Positions 50,379 to 59,795 are shown, counted from the first letter of the stretch. The stretch is DNA of 64,000 bases from a virus (IMGVR_UViG_3300024252_000004:216770-280769); one strand, 5' to 3'. The notes: generated by a model from the sequence alone, not told the origin. Program-made: numbers and translations.

Positions 50379-50783
50379 ATGAAAATAGAAATTAAAGACG
50401 GACAGAGAAAGGTAGTTGCAACAGGCGCGAAGAGTTTGAGAATTGTAGCTTCAGAAGAACATATTCAAAAGATGAGTAATGGATCTCTGAAGGCATATCG
50501 AACCAGAGTGCTGATGTATCACAAGTGGGTTAATGAATTCAAATTTCATTACCGAATTGACCGAGAATGTAACGCTGACAGTTTTCTTTACAAAGACAAT
50601 AAAGAAGTATATGATACTATTTATTGGCTTCAAAAAGCAGTTAACCGTGAGTGGTATAGGAGAGACAGAGCAGCTTACGCTGCATGGTCGAAGGAGAAAG
50701 GCGTATCAGGCTTTTCTCCCCGTCACTGGTATAAATCCGAGTATGCAGAGGCATACAAAACAATTAGAGCACCAAGCTCTTAA
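50379..50783 (+). CDS. Hypothetical protein, 134 aa
   Basis: ATG 50379. Basic, aromatic and helical (VNREWYRRDRAAYAAWSKEK). Unknown; lies between the two NAD genes. Confidence 0.65.
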   Translation: MKIEIKDGQRKVVATGAKSLRIVASEEHIQKMSNGSLKAYRTRVLMYHKWVNEFKFHYRIDRECNADSFLYKDNKEVYDTIYWLQKAVNREWYRRDRAAYAAWSKEKGVSGFSPRHWYKSEYAEAYKTIRAPSS

Positions 50784-50822
50784 CCGGGGATAGACCCCAT
50801 TTAAAATAGAAAGGAGAAAACA

Positions 50823-52328
50823 ATGAGTTTTCTAAATATTATTCCGGCATCGGTTCTTACCGATAGTTACAAGGCTGGTCACTTCGAGCAGTATCCTGAC
50901 GCAAACCAAATGACTGCATACGGTGAATTCCGTAAGCCGTTTGAGGGAATGGAGGATGAACGGATTGTCTTTCACGGCATTCGTTACATCGTTGAGAATT
51001 ATCTCAACCGTCAGTGGACAGAGAGAGACGTAGAGAAGGCTGCACTGTTCTACAGCACACACAACGTGCCGTTTACAGAGTACCCTTTCCCGAAGGCTCT
51101 CTTCTTGAAGGCAGTCAGAGAGAATAATGGTTATTTGCCAATCAAGCTTGAGGCTTTGCCCGAGGCTTCGGTCGTGTACGCACACACGCCTCTGTATCAG
51201 ATTACAGCAGGTAAGGGTACAGAGTTTAATGATAAGGAGTTCTCGCGGATCGTTACGTTTTTCGAGACTCTTCTGACTCAGGTATGGTACCCGTCGAATG
51301 TGGCTACGCTTTCGAGGCATACTCGTCAGGTTATTGAGGACTATTTCGATCTTAGTGTCGATGCCGAAAATAACTGGCAGGTAGTATATAAGCTTCATGA
51401 CTTTGGATTCCGAGGTGCCACTTGTGTTGAGGCAGCTTTGATCGGCGGTGTTGCTCACCTACTCTCGTTCGAGGGAAGTGATACAATGCCTGCCTGTTAC
51501 TATGCTCAGTTTGAGCTTAATGACGGCAAGCCGGTAGCTATGAGTATCCCTGCAACTGAGCATAGTGTTATGACCAGTTGGGACACCGAGCTTGAAGCTG
51601 TGATGAACATGGTGGATAAGTACGGACATGGAGTGTTCGCTACGGTTGCTGATAGTTACGACTACACAGCTTTCCTGAGAGACATTCTTCCGGTTGTTGC
51701 CCCTCTTGTCAAAGAGAAGGGTGGCACCCACGTTGTTCGTCCTGATTCGGGTGATCCTGTTTCGTGTGTGTTGGAGGCTCTTGAGTATTGTGAGAAGGCT
51801 TATGGCAGCTATGTGAATAGCAAGGGCTACAAGGTTCTCTATAACTCCGCAGTTATCCAGGGTGATGGTATCAATCACTTTACCGTGAGAGATATCCTCA
51901 AGGCTGTTACTGATGCTGGCTGGAGTGCAGTGAATGTTGCATTCGGTATGGGCGGCGGACTGTTGCAGAGACACAACCGTGACACCATGAGTATGGCAAC
52001 CAAGCTCTGTCAGATCGAGTACGCAGACGGACGTGTGCGTGACGTGATGAAGACCCCTAAGACTGACGATGGTAAGTACAGTCTTCCCGGTCGTCTCAAG
52101 GTCGTAAGAATCGATGGTGTGGCTATGGCTGTCCCCGAGGAATGCGAAGGCGAGAGTGAGTTTGTAACCGTCTATGACTGTGGACCTGTCGATGATGCTT
52201 GGGATGAGACTTTTGATGAGACTCGTGCTCGTCTGAATGCTCAGTGGGCAGCGGCTCCTAAGACTGCTAACGTTGTTAGTGAGGCTCTTAGAGAGAAGGC
52301 TGAAAGAATCATCAGTACGCGAAAGTAA
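50823..52328 (+). CDS. nampt: Nicotinamide phosphoribosyltransferase (NAMPT)
   Basis: 501 residues, full length. IPATEHSVMTSW holds the catalytic His, HVVRPDSGDP the phosphate-binding site, and FGMGGGLLQ the glycine loop. Makes NMN from nicotinamide and PRPP. AAAGGAG site; codon use suggests good expression. With an adenylyltransferase it forms the NAD-rebuilding route known in phages that face NAD-depleting defences. Confidence 0.95.
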   Translation: MSFLNIIPASVLTDSYKAGHFEQYPDANQMTAYGEFRKPFEGMEDERIVFHGIRYIVENYLNRQWTERDVEKAALFYSTHNVPFTEYPFPKALFLKAVRENNGYLPIKLEALPEASVVYAHTPLYQITAGKGTEFNDKEFSRIVTFFETLLTQVWYPSNVATLSRHTRQVIEDYFDLSVDAENNWQVVYKLHDFGFRGATCVEAALIGGVAHLLSFEGSDTMPACYYAQFELNDGKPVAMSIPATEHSVMTSWDTELEAVMNMVDKYGHGVFATVADSYDYTAFLRDILPVVAPLVKEKGGTHVVRPDSGDPVSCVLEALEYCEKAYGSYVNSKGYKVLYNSAVIQGDGINHFTVRDILKAVTDAGWSAVNVAFGMGGGLLQRHNRDTMSMATKLCQIEYADGRVRDVMKTPKTDDGKYSLPGRLKVVRIDGVAMAVPEECEGESEFVTVYDCGPVDDAWDETFDETRARLNAQWAAAPKTANVVSEALREKAERIISTRK

Positions 52329-52391
52329 TAATCCGGTACAATCCTAAGGGTAAGGGGCAGGTCATCTGTCCCCACCTTTAGGAGAGTACAG

Positions 52392-52670
52392 ATGTCAGAA
52401 CAGAACGAACATGCCCCCGATGATTTGGTGGCGTTTAAGCTTGTCCAACATTTCACCATGCAGGGTGAGGCAAGTTATGAAGATTTTATGCAGAGAGTAT
52501 CTGCCCTTAAGTTAATTGCTCAAAAGCTTGACCTGCTTAGGCAGGCTGAAGTGAAGTTAGCGGAACAGGAAAAATACATTGAACAATTAGAAGGCGAAGT
52601 CGAGGTTCTCAGATCACTGAGTCCGACGAGCGAAGAAGTGTTGCAGGATTTAGATTCTACAACGCAGTGA
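52392..52670 (+). CDS. Coiled-coil protein, 92 aa
   Basis: ATG 52392 behind TAGGAGAG. Long heptad-like helix (LIAQKLDLLRQAEVKLAEQE). Possibly a dimeric scaffold. CCGGTACAAT at 52331 upstream may be a promoter -10; the same string is near 38600. Confidence 0.65.
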   Translation: MSEQNEHAPDDLVAFKLVQHFTMQGEASYEDFMQRVSALKLIAQKLDLLRQAEVKLAEQEKYIEQLEGEVEVLRSLSPTSEEVLQDLDSTTQ

Positions 52671-52674
52671 GGTA

Positions 52675-53157
52675 ATGATGTCCAGTGAGCAGTTTACATT
52701 TTTTTGGGATGGGCCATTCAGTCAGTGGTATGAGTCATCTTTTATTATCGATAATGTCAGATACAACTGTGCTGAACAGTATATGATGGCGGAAAAGGCT
52801 CGCTGCTTTGGAGACAAAGAAGCTGAGCGAGAGATTATGAAGACTGACCATCCAAGGATTCAAAAGGCTTGGGGACGTAAGGTCAAAAACTTCAATGCAG
52901 ATAAATGGAACTCTGTATGCAAGGACGTTGTTCGTAGAGCAACGGTTGCTAAGTTCACACAGGATGATGCACTGCTTCAGATCCTTTTGGATACAGAAGG
53001 AACCACTCTTGTCGAGGCAAGTCCTTATGACAAGATTTGGGGAATTGGTCTTCAGGCTGATGATAAGCGGGCACAGTCTCGCAGTACATGGCGCGGTAAG
53101 AATTGGCTCGGAGAAGTGCTTACGTCTGTTCGTGACAGCCTTGGGAAAGCGGCTTAA
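52675..53157 (+). CDS. NADAR (YbiA/RibX-like) protein
   Basis: About 160 residues. FFWDGPFSQWYESSF, CAEQYMMAEKA and DKIWGIGL are the NADAR family signature. Members act on N-glycosidic bonds of ADP-ribose or riboflavin intermediates; some remove ADP-ribose from guanine, acting as antitoxins to DarT enzymes. In this NAD-rich region, reversal of ADP-ribosylation is the likely role. Confidence 0.88.
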   Translation: MMSSEQFTFFWDGPFSQWYESSFIIDNVRYNCAEQYMMAEKARCFGDKEAEREIMKTDHPRIQKAWGRKVKNFNADKWNSVCKDVVRRATVAKFTQDDALLQILLDTEGTTLVEASPYDKIWGIGLQADDKRAQSRSTWRGKNWLGEVLTSVRDSLGKAA

Positions 53158-53480
53158 GCTTCTAACAGGATCTGAACAACAGTATCATTAGTATCTGCGG
53201 CCAAGAAGATGGAGGTTATGGCAGTATTTTTGATACTTCTTAGTGCAAGATTAACTTCGAGCCAAGCATCAGCATCGACAGAACCATGATGTGTGGGGCT
53301 TACGTCTCCATCTGTGCCATCGAAAGTGAAGAAACCTGCGTTTGTTTCAAAACGAAGTGATAGTTTCTTTACATATTCTGGCAAGACAAATTCATTAAGA
53401 GTGTCTGCTACTGCAAGATTCCATCTGAACACTAATGGTAGTGACGTATCAAATTCGTCTTGGATAATTACTATTGCCAT
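53154..53480 (-). CDS. Hypothetical beta-rich protein (minus strand)
   Basis: 108 residues, ATG at 53480 with AAGGAG seven bases upstream on the minus strand, which makes it real rather than a shadow. Acidic, with a beta-sandwich-like pattern (LSLRFETNAGFFTFDGTDGD). It faces NADAR tail to tail. Unknown. Confidence 0.75.
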   Translation of the reverse strand: MAIVIIQDEFDTSLPLVFRWNLAVADTLNEFVLPEYVKKLSLRFETNAGFFTFDGTDGDVSPTHHGSVDADAWLEVNLALRSIKNTAITSIFLAADTNDTVVQILLEA

Positions 53481-53542
53481 TGGTATAGCTCCTTAGGGTA
53501 AAAGTTCAATACAAAGAAGATTATTAGCATAAGGCATCCGGG

Positions 53543-53573
53543 TTTGCTAAATTTCCCACAGGATGGTATAAGC
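53543..53573 (+). promoter_or_regulatory. Phage promoter copy 9
   Basis: GTTTGCTAAATTT, CCCACAGGAT, GGTATAAG. Nearly identical to copy 6; both sit directly before a tRNA gene. Confidence 0.78.
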
Positions 53574-53583
53574 TAAATATCGT

Positions 53584-53676
53584 GGAAGGTAGGTCGATAC
53601 GGCTTTTGCGGCGCCAGTTTGCTAAACTGGTCCGGCTTAACACCCGGTCAGGGTTCGAATCCCTGGCTTTCCGCCA
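53584..53676 (+). tRNA. tRNA-Ser(GCT), CCA encoded
   Basis: Acceptor GGAAGGT/GCTTTCC, anticodon stem CCAGT/ACTGG with loop TTGCTAA (GCT), long variable arm, T stem CAGGG/CCCTG, G73, CCA. Confidence 0.95.
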
Positions 53677-53699
53677 AATGAAATTAAAAGGTAGGATAC

Positions 53700-54242
53700 A
53701 TGCCCGTATACCCAGGTGATAATAAGATCGTTAGAAAAAGCGACATGCTCCGTGATGGGAAAATCGTTCCATCAATTGTAGAAAAATGGGTTTCGCAGAA
53801 CCTTGAGCACAGAGGTCTTCCTTGGGATTATGAGTTCCCTCTTCAAGAGTACCTCGAAGAGGTCGTATCAGAAGAGACTATCGCCTTATATGATAAGTAC
53901 AAGGATGGTGGCCTAATCTCAGATGGTAACATGACAATGTTGCATAGAGATATGCTAAGTCTAACAAATATACAGCGAGGTGTTGTGTGGATCATACTTG
54001 GCAATAAAAGAGAGTTCCGAAGAAAGATCCCTGTCATGAAACGGAACTCACCTTTTGTTAGGATGATAACCGATACGTATGTGGAAAAGAGTAATACGCC
54101 AGGAGGGAGGTCGAAAGCTTCACTGGAAGCTTCATTTGCTTTAGACCCCATGGGAGTCATTCTTCCAGAACATTTTGATCTGGGCAAAACGCCGAAAGAG
54201 ATTCTTAGAGATATTGTAGAAGTGGATAAGGAGAGACAATGA
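53700..54242 (+). CDS. Hypothetical protein, 180 aa
   Basis: ATG 53700 behind AAGGTAGG. Mostly helical, basic middle (NKREFRRKIPVMKR). Its overlap with the deformylase gene (ATGA) suggests coupled translation. Unknown. Confidence 0.65.
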   Translation: MPVYPGDNKIVRKSDMLRDGKIVPSIVEKWVSQNLEHRGLPWDYEFPLQEYLEEVVSEETIALYDKYKDGGLISDGNMTMLHRDMLSLTNIQRGVVWIILGNKREFRRKIPVMKRNSPFVRMITDTYVEKSNTPGGRSKASLEASFALDPMGVILPEHFDLGKTPKEILRDIVEVDKERQ

Positions 54243-54790
54243 GTTTGACACTAAAGGTAATTCCTTCTCAGGAACTAAATGATGAGTCGCGTTCGGTTGA
54301 GGCTGAAGAGTTTGGAGAAGACCTCCTAAGCCATATGGAGGATATGGCTCAGACAATGTACGCACATACTGGCGTTGGCTTGGCCGGCGTACAGGTAGGA
54401 GACATGAGGCGTATCCTTGTGGCTGACCTTGGATATGTGCGTACCCGTGTATATGGCGGTGACCTTCTTTACATGGTTAATCCAGAAATTGTTGAGCAGT
54501 CGGAAGAGGAAAACAAGGCTTCCGAAGGTTGTCTTTCTTTCCCCGGTCTTGAAGAGTTTGTGAAGAGGCCAGATTGGGTCGTCGTCAAGTTCATGACACC
54601 TCTTGGTGAGGAAAGAACTGAGAGGTTTCAGCAGTACGAGGCAAGGATTGTTCTGCACGAAATGGATCATTTTGATGGTGTTACGCTTCACGGAAGGCTC
54701 TCCAATTTTAAACGTAGACGGTACCAGAAGACTCTGGTTAGCAAGCTAAAAGAGCTTGGAAGAATGCTATCGGATAAGGCAAGGCTCTAA
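54239..54790 (+). CDS. def: Peptide deformylase
   Basis: 183 residues with all three motifs: GVGLAGVQVG, EGCLSFP and HEMDH. Removes formyl groups from new proteins. Phage deformylases are known mainly from marine phages, where they favour phage protein maturation. Overlaps both neighbours by 1-4 bases. Confidence 0.94.
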   Translation: MSLTLKVIPSQELNDESRSVEAEEFGEDLLSHMEDMAQTMYAHTGVGLAGVQVGDMRRILVADLGYVRTRVYGGDLLYMVNPEIVEQSEEENKASEGCLSFPGLEEFVKRPDWVVVKFMTPLGEERTERFQQYEARIVLHEMDHFDGVTLHGRLSNFKRRRYQKTLVSKLKELGRMLSDKARL

Positions 54791-55137
54791 TGAGTTTGGT
54801 TAGCAAGCCGTGGGGACATGAAGTAATTTGGTCTCATACAGAAAAGTATGTTGGCAAGTTGCTTGTAATCAACGCAGGCCATAAACTATCACTACAGTAT
54901 CACGAGGTCAAAGATGAAACGATTTATGTTCTTGAAGGAACATTGTCTCTTCATGTTGGAGAAACAGAGGATACTGTAGAGGTTGTTGAGCTAAAGACCG
55001 GAGAGTCTTATCACATTACACCAGGAACCATTCATCGTTTCGAGGCGAAAGAGCCTGTCACTTTGATTGAGGTTTCAACACCAGAGTTGGATGATGTCGT
55101 GAGACTAAGAGATGACTATGGTAGAGAGGGTACTTGA
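54790..55137 (+). CDS. Cupin, mannose-6-phosphate isomerase-like
   Basis: 115 residues: KPWGHEVIW, LSLQYHEVKDETIYVLEG and ITPGTIHRFEA match the C-terminal cupin of ManC/ManA proteins with its metal-binding His and Glu. Probably acts on a sugar phosphate, or is a catalytically free sensor. Confidence 0.8.
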   Translation: MSLVSKPWGHEVIWSHTEKYVGKLLVINAGHKLSLQYHEVKDETIYVLEGTLSLHVGETEDTVEVVELKTGESYHITPGTIHRFEAKEPVTLIEVSTPELDDVVRLRDDYGREGT

Positions 55138-55521
55138 ATGGCAGATACATTTGTCGAGTATTTGATTGAGAATTTTGCAGAAAGAGTAGGAAGAGTTAGA
55201 GGCAATTCTCTTAACGAGAAGGTGGCCTTTTTGAGAGGTAGATATCTGAAGACCGCTCTGGATGGCCGAAAGGAATCCGAAGCAGGAAATGATACCTCTA
55301 TCTATCGTTCTGCTTATGCTTCTGCGCACGAAGATATAGGAAACATGCTTGTTGACTTCGATGAGTCTATCGAGTATCTTGAGACTGAGATCATCAGCTA
55401 CATCGTAACGCTTATGGAAACTACCGCCGTTAATAAGACTCCATCCTCCGCAGGGTATTTGGATGCTTATGGCTATATGGTTGCCGAGCTTAGAAGGGCT
55501 GTGGAGGAATCAAATGTTTGA
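55138..55521 (+). CDS. Hypothetical helical protein, 127 aa
   Basis: ATG 55138 directly after the cupin stop. Helical. It overlaps the LysRS gene by 8 bases. Unknown. Confidence 0.65.
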   Translation: MADTFVEYLIENFAERVGRVRGNSLNEKVAFLRGRYLKTALDGRKESEAGNDTSIYRSAYASAHEDIGNMLVDFDESIEYLETEIISYIVTLMETTAVNKTPSSAGYLDAYGYMVAELRRAVEESNV

Positions 55522-56947
55522 GTTTGATAAGAGACAGCTAAAGAAGCTTTCTGAAATGAGAGCAGAAGGTGTCGATCCTTATCCCGTGGGGGAAAGCGGT
55601 GTGATGCCTCTGTCCGTAATTGATGGGCTAAGAGAGTTCTCGATGGGAGTTCTTGAGGGAACTGATCCTGTAAGAGTATTCGGAAGAGTTCGTTTTAAGA
55701 ATGAAATGGGAAAGCTTGGGTTCGGAAGGATCGAAGATGATGGCGGCCGAGTACAGATATGTGTTCGAAAGAACGAAGTATCTCCGGAAGCTTTCAAGGC
55801 TTGGAAGAGACTGGATCTGGGTGACTGGGTTTATGTCTCTGGTACATATGGTCGTACACGTTCGGGCGAGCTTACGATCTTCGTAACGGATATTAGTCTT
55901 GCATCGAAGTGTGTCTCCCCTATGCCTGATAAGCTGTCCGGCTTCACGGATGTAGAGCAGGAGTACCGTAAGAGGTATCTTCATCTTGCTGTATCGTCTG
56001 AGGCAAGGGACCTGTTTAAGCGCAGGTCCAACACAGTCTCTCTCATGAGAAGGATGCTTGAGGGTCGAGGATTCATGGAGGTAGAGACTCCTATGCTCCA
56101 CTCCATTCCTGGCGGAGCTTTGGCTAAGCCATTCGTGACGCATCACAATGCACTTAATCAGGAAATGTTTCTTAGGATTGCTCCAGAGCTTCATCTGAAG
56201 AGACTGTTGGTTGGCGGATTCCCCAGGGTATTCGAGATTAACAGATGCTTTAGGAATGAGGGAATTGGAACTAAGTACAATCCTGAATTTACTACGGTTG
56301 AGCTTTACCAAGCTCATGCAACATATGATGACCTTATCGAATTGATCTCGATTATTGTTTCAGAGCTTGGACAGTTTGCTTCGTCAGACAATCCTGTGGA
56401 CTTTGATAACATTACGCGAATCAGATTCGATGATGCCATTCGGAATCTTGGGATTGAAGATCCTTGGAACGTCGATCAGCTAAGGGCATTCTGGGTTGCT
56501 AACCGTGGAGAGAGCGAAAGCTTGCCGGATACTGTTGGTGATTGGTATGATATCATCTTCGATGCATTCATTCAGGATACGCTAATTGATCCTACCTTTA
56601 TCACTAACCATCCTTCCGAGACTTCACCTCTCGCAAGAAAGACTGATGGAGACTCAAGGACTGTTGATAGGTTCGAGCTTTACATTCGAGGCATGGAAGT
56701 GTCTGATGGATGGACAGAGCTTAATGATCCTGTTGAGCAGGCTGAGAATTTCGTTCAGCAGCTTGCACGAAGAGAGGGCGGGGATGAAGAGGCTATGCTT
56801 TTTGATGAGGATTTTGTAAGAGCATTGAGTTATGGTATGCCACCAGCAGCAGGAGTCGGACTTGGTATTGACAGGCTGATGATGGTACTTTGTAACAAGA
56901 AGAGCATTCGTGACGTAATCCTATTCCCTACTCTACGTAGGGAATAG
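55514..56947 (+). CDS. Lysyl-tRNA synthetase, class II
   Basis: About 477 residues. N-terminal OB fold (VRVFGRVRFKNEMGKLGFG), then VETPMLHSIPGGALAKPFVT (LysRS signature), motif 2 FEINRCFRNEGIGTKYNPEF and motif 3 GVGLGIDRLMMVL. ATG 55514 behind GGAGG. No tRNA-Lys is in the window. Confidence 0.95.
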   Translation: MFEFDKRQLKKLSEMRAEGVDPYPVGESGVMPLSVIDGLREFSMGVLEGTDPVRVFGRVRFKNEMGKLGFGRIEDDGGRVQICVRKNEVSPEAFKAWKRLDLGDWVYVSGTYGRTRSGELTIFVTDISLASKCVSPMPDKLSGFTDVEQEYRKRYLHLAVSSEARDLFKRRSNTVSLMRRMLEGRGFMEVETPMLHSIPGGALAKPFVTHHNALNQEMFLRIAPELHLKRLLVGGFPRVFEINRCFRNEGIGTKYNPEFTTVELYQAHATYDDLIELISIIVSELGQFASSDNPVDFDNITRIRFDDAIRNLGIEDPWNVDQLRAFWVANRGESESLPDTVGDWYDIIFDAFIQDTLIDPTFITNHPSETSPLARKTDGDSRTVDRFELYIRGMEVSDGWTELNDPVEQAENFVQQLARREGGDEEAMLFDEDFVRALSYGMPPAAGVGLGIDRLMMVLCNKKSIRDVILFPTLRRE

Positions 56948-56959
56948 GGTTACTCCTAG

Positions 56960-58336
56960 GTGAGAAGACAACTTCAAAGTATGATTGCCTCAGAGGCTTT
57001 AACAGTAGGAAAATCTATGTCCGGAAAAGATGCTACAGAACCGCTACTCACTCTTCGCCAGATGGTCGGAAGTGATTTCGAACTGACATATACCAGCGTA
57101 AAGATCACGGAGGAATCTTGGGATTACTTCGACACATATGGGGAGGTTGAGCCTTCCATGCTTGTGTCTGAGTATGGTTCTTTTGATTCCAGTCTTTCTT
57201 TTGCTATCTATCCAGTCAAGCGAGCTTTCAAGGCCATTTATGATTTGATTGGTACGGCGATTAAGTCTGTTGAAGTCGTAGGCTGTAGCTATAGTTCTGG
57301 AAATTCACGAGTGCCATCGGCCGTTACTCTTCGAGTTCTTCTTGCGAACGATTCTCACATTGTTATTGGCATGAAGAGTATGCGCTCGGTTAATGGTAAG
57401 GAGATTCCTGAGAGATTCAAGAAGTGGTTTTCGGACGATGGGAACCTGTGGCTTACTACCTACTCGAACCTCTGCTATAGAACTGCTGATATAGAATACG
57501 TATATCCTGTTGCTAATGCTATTCGAAGTGGAGCACTATCAAATGGTATGGCAGCTTTTGAGAAGCCCACCGTCGAGATCATTACCATAAATGCCATGGG
57601 GCTTGATGTAAGGGACGTTGAAATCCGAAACTCTAAAATGGATGATGAGGGTATGGCCCTTCACTATGGTGAGGATTTCCCCGAGTTTAACAAGACTCTT
57701 CTGGATGAAATGGGGGAACAGAATAAGGGAGTCGTTCTTCTGCATGGTCCGCCTGGAAACGGAAAGACTTACTACATCAGACACCTTGTATCTGCTCTTA
57801 GAACAAAGGGAAAAAGAGTCATCATCGTCCCAAAGCATGTGCTTGCGGAAATGGAAAGTCCTCAGTTCAATGATTTCATGATTGATGAGTTCTCTGAGGA
57901 TAACGCTAAGGCGGTGTTCGTCATCGAGGATGCCGAGTCTGTGCTTAGAGCGAGAGATAGCATGGGCGATGGGCGAGCGGTAGTTTCTACCATCCTTAAC
58001 TTGTCTGATGGAATTTTGAATGATGTGTTCAAGGTTCAGTTGATCTGCACTTTTAACACCGAACTTCAGAACATTGATGGTGCTCTACTTAGAGACGGCA
58101 GGCTCCTTGCCAAGAGAGAATTTCTTCCTCTTGATAAGGAACGGGCACAGGCTCTCATTGATCATCTTGGAAACGAGGTCGAAGCTCAGGACGAGATGTC
58201 TCTGGCTAACATCTATGCTACCAATTCCGGAGACAAGAACGAAGTCCTGACCGGAGTTAAGGGACTGAAGAAGAAGAAGAAGATTCCGCCCGGCTTTCAC
58301 AGCAAGGATTGGCTGAAGGAGAATGGATACAAATGA
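56960..58336 (+). CDS. AAA ATPase
   Basis: 458 residues from GTG 56960; ATG 56981 or ATG 57017 are possible. Walker A GPPGNGKT, Walker B AVFVIEDAE, sensor LICTFNTE and arginine segment DGALLRDGRLLAKREF show a classic AAA module like BCS1 or Rubisco-activase relatives. The N-terminal half is an alpha/beta domain that probably binds the substrate. The basic end (LKKKKKIPPGFHSK) is unusual. Confidence 0.88.
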   Translation: MRRQLQSMIASEALTVGKSMSGKDATEPLLTLRQMVGSDFELTYTSVKITEESWDYFDTYGEVEPSMLVSEYGSFDSSLSFAIYPVKRAFKAIYDLIGTAIKSVEVVGCSYSSGNSRVPSAVTLRVLLANDSHIVIGMKSMRSVNGKEIPERFKKWFSDDGNLWLTTYSNLCYRTADIEYVYPVANAIRSGALSNGMAAFEKPTVEIITINAMGLDVRDVEIRNSKMDDEGMALHYGEDFPEFNKTLLDEMGEQNKGVVLLHGPPGNGKTYYIRHLVSALRTKGKRVIIVPKHVLAEMESPQFNDFMIDEFSEDNAKAVFVIEDAESVLRARDSMGDGRAVVSTILNLSDGILNDVFKVQLICTFNTELQNIDGALLRDGRLLAKREFLPLDKERAQALIDHLGNEVEAQDEMSLANIYATNSGDKNEVLTGVKGLKKKKKIPPGFHSKDWLKENGYK

Positions 58337-58818
58337 TATTTACAGATTCATACAAGTTGTCGGCACATATTGACAAGGTTCATCCTGGCACAAAGATTGT
58401 GTTGACATCTGGTGGCTTTGATCCTCTGCACCTTGGACACCTACAGTGTATTCAGGGTGCGGCGGAGATAAAGGATGATGGCATTCTTGTTGTCGTATGC
58501 AATTCTAATGACTGGTTGGTCAGAAAGAAGGGCTACGCATTCATGCCTGAGATTGAACGACTGTCGATTGTTGATGCACTTAAGGGTGTAGACTATACTC
58601 TGGTTTGGGACGATGGAGGCCCCACTGTATGCGGAGCGATCGAAGCTATTCGGCCAGATATTTTCGCTAAGGGTGGAGATAGAGATAGCTCAAAGAATGT
58701 TCCGGAGTTTGATCTTTGCGAACAGCAGGGATGCGAAGTTGTATTCGGAGTTGGCGGAGGAAAGATTCAGTCCAGTTCCGAACTTGTTAAGAAGTTCAAT
58801 GATCGAGAGGGCACATGA
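58333..58818 (+). CDS. Cytidylyltransferase-like enzyme (HldE/RfaE type)
   Basis: About 161 residues, ATG 58333 in the AAA stop. TSGGFDPLHLGHLQ is an intact HxGH motif, and FAKGGDRDSSKNVPEFDLCE matches ADP-heptose or glycerol-phosphate nucleotidyltransferases. Activates a sugar or alcohol phosphate with a nucleotide. The substrate is not clear. Confidence 0.85.
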   Translation: MIFTDSYKLSAHIDKVHPGTKIVLTSGGFDPLHLGHLQCIQGAAEIKDDGILVVVCNSNDWLVRKKGYAFMPEIERLSIVDALKGVDYTLVWDDGGPTVCGAIEAIRPDIFAKGGDRDSSKNVPEFDLCEQQGCEVVFGVGGGKIQSSSELVKKFNDREGT

Positions 58819-59156
58819 GAGATCAACCTATTGTAATTGAAATATATGATAAAGGATCTGGGAAGATAAAAATTCCAAAACTGGAACTTGTCGAACCTTT
58901 CGTAAAGATTATATGGTGGGAATACACCCTTTACACCACTGAGAGTCTCGCCAAGATTCGCACCATTGGCGGAGCCCCAAGGTATTACATTTTTCCAAAT
59001 GAGGATGGAGGGGTTGATAGATTTACAGATCGTTCGAATCGCAGAAATCCGATGTGTGTCGGTAGTTTCTATAATCTTATGAGCAAAGAAGAGCAGTCTG
59101 AGTTCGATGAGAACATTGAAGTTCTGCTAGGGATTTTTGAAGCAAATGAGAACTGA
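58815..59156 (+). CDS. LG-F-EE family small protein, member 3
   Basis: 113 residues, first of four tandem paralogs. The end VGSFYNLMSKEEQSEFDENI matches the others; a preceding tyrosine-rich part carries YTTES. Overlaps its neighbours. Function unknown. Confidence 0.7.
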   Translation: MRDQPIVIEIYDKGSGKIKIPKLELVEPFVKIIWWEYTLYTTESLAKIRTIGGAPRYYIFPNEDGGVDRFTDRSNRRNPMCVGSFYNLMSKEEQSEFDENIEVLLGIFEANEN

Positions 59157-59469
59157 ACTACTTAAGTTTAGAGACATCGTTCACTCCAACACTATTCGGT
59201 ATGCACTTCCTGGGCTTGAACTAATTGAGCCATTCGGAGTAGCTCAATGGAACTCGACTTTAATATATTGCGCTCCTTCTCAGTTTCGTGAAAATGACAG
59301 ATATCCTAATTCATATGCATATTACAATGCTGCGAACCGTCGACCATGCATAAAGAACGGGCGGGGGAATGGGTGCCTTTCGGAATTTATCAGCGAGATG
59401 ACAGACGAAGAGCAGGCGCAGTTTAGAGAGAACATTGTTGAAATCTTTGAGATTCTTGGAATAAAATGA
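59146..59469 (+). CDS. LG-F-EE family small protein, member 4
   Basis: Start ATG 59146 (frame open from 59137). The end CLSEFISEMTDEEQAQFREN is the family motif. LPGLELIEPFGVAQWN parallels LNGLGPFKAALWA in member 5. Confidence 0.7.
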   Translation: MRTELLKFRDIVHSNTIRYALPGLELIEPFGVAQWNSTLIYCAPSQFRENDRYPNSYAYYNAANRRPCIKNGRGNGCLSEFISEMTDEEQAQFRENIVEIFEILGIK

Positions 59470-59795
59470 TTGGTGAATATCCGCTTGGAACATATTATAA
59501 CGGAACAGGAAAGATTAAGATTCCTGGCTTGAACGGGCTTGGCCCCTTCAAAGCTGCTCTGTGGGCGAGGCACACAGTGTACTCCACAGATAGCTTGTGG
59601 GAAAGTAAATTACGCCGAGCGCCGTGGAATCCTCCATACATTTGCAAGCGTAATTATGATGATCCAGAGATAAGGATATTCGGAAGAAGGGACCTTGTTT
59701 GTTTGGGGAAATTTATCAGCTTAATGTCGGATGATGAAAAGGCATTGGTAGAAGAGAACATTGATGAGATTATGAATGTATTGGGGATTTTATGA
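59466..59795 (+). CDS. LG-F-EE family small protein, member 5
   Basis: 109 residues, ATGA overlap. End CLGKFISLMSDDEKALVEEN. Shares YSTDSL with member 3 (YTTESL). Confidence 0.7.
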   Translation: MIGEYPLGTYYNGTGKIKIPGLNGLGPFKAALWARHTVYSTDSLWESKLRRAPWNPPYICKRNYDDPEIRIFGRRDLVCLGKFISLMSDDEKALVEENIDEIMNVLGIL

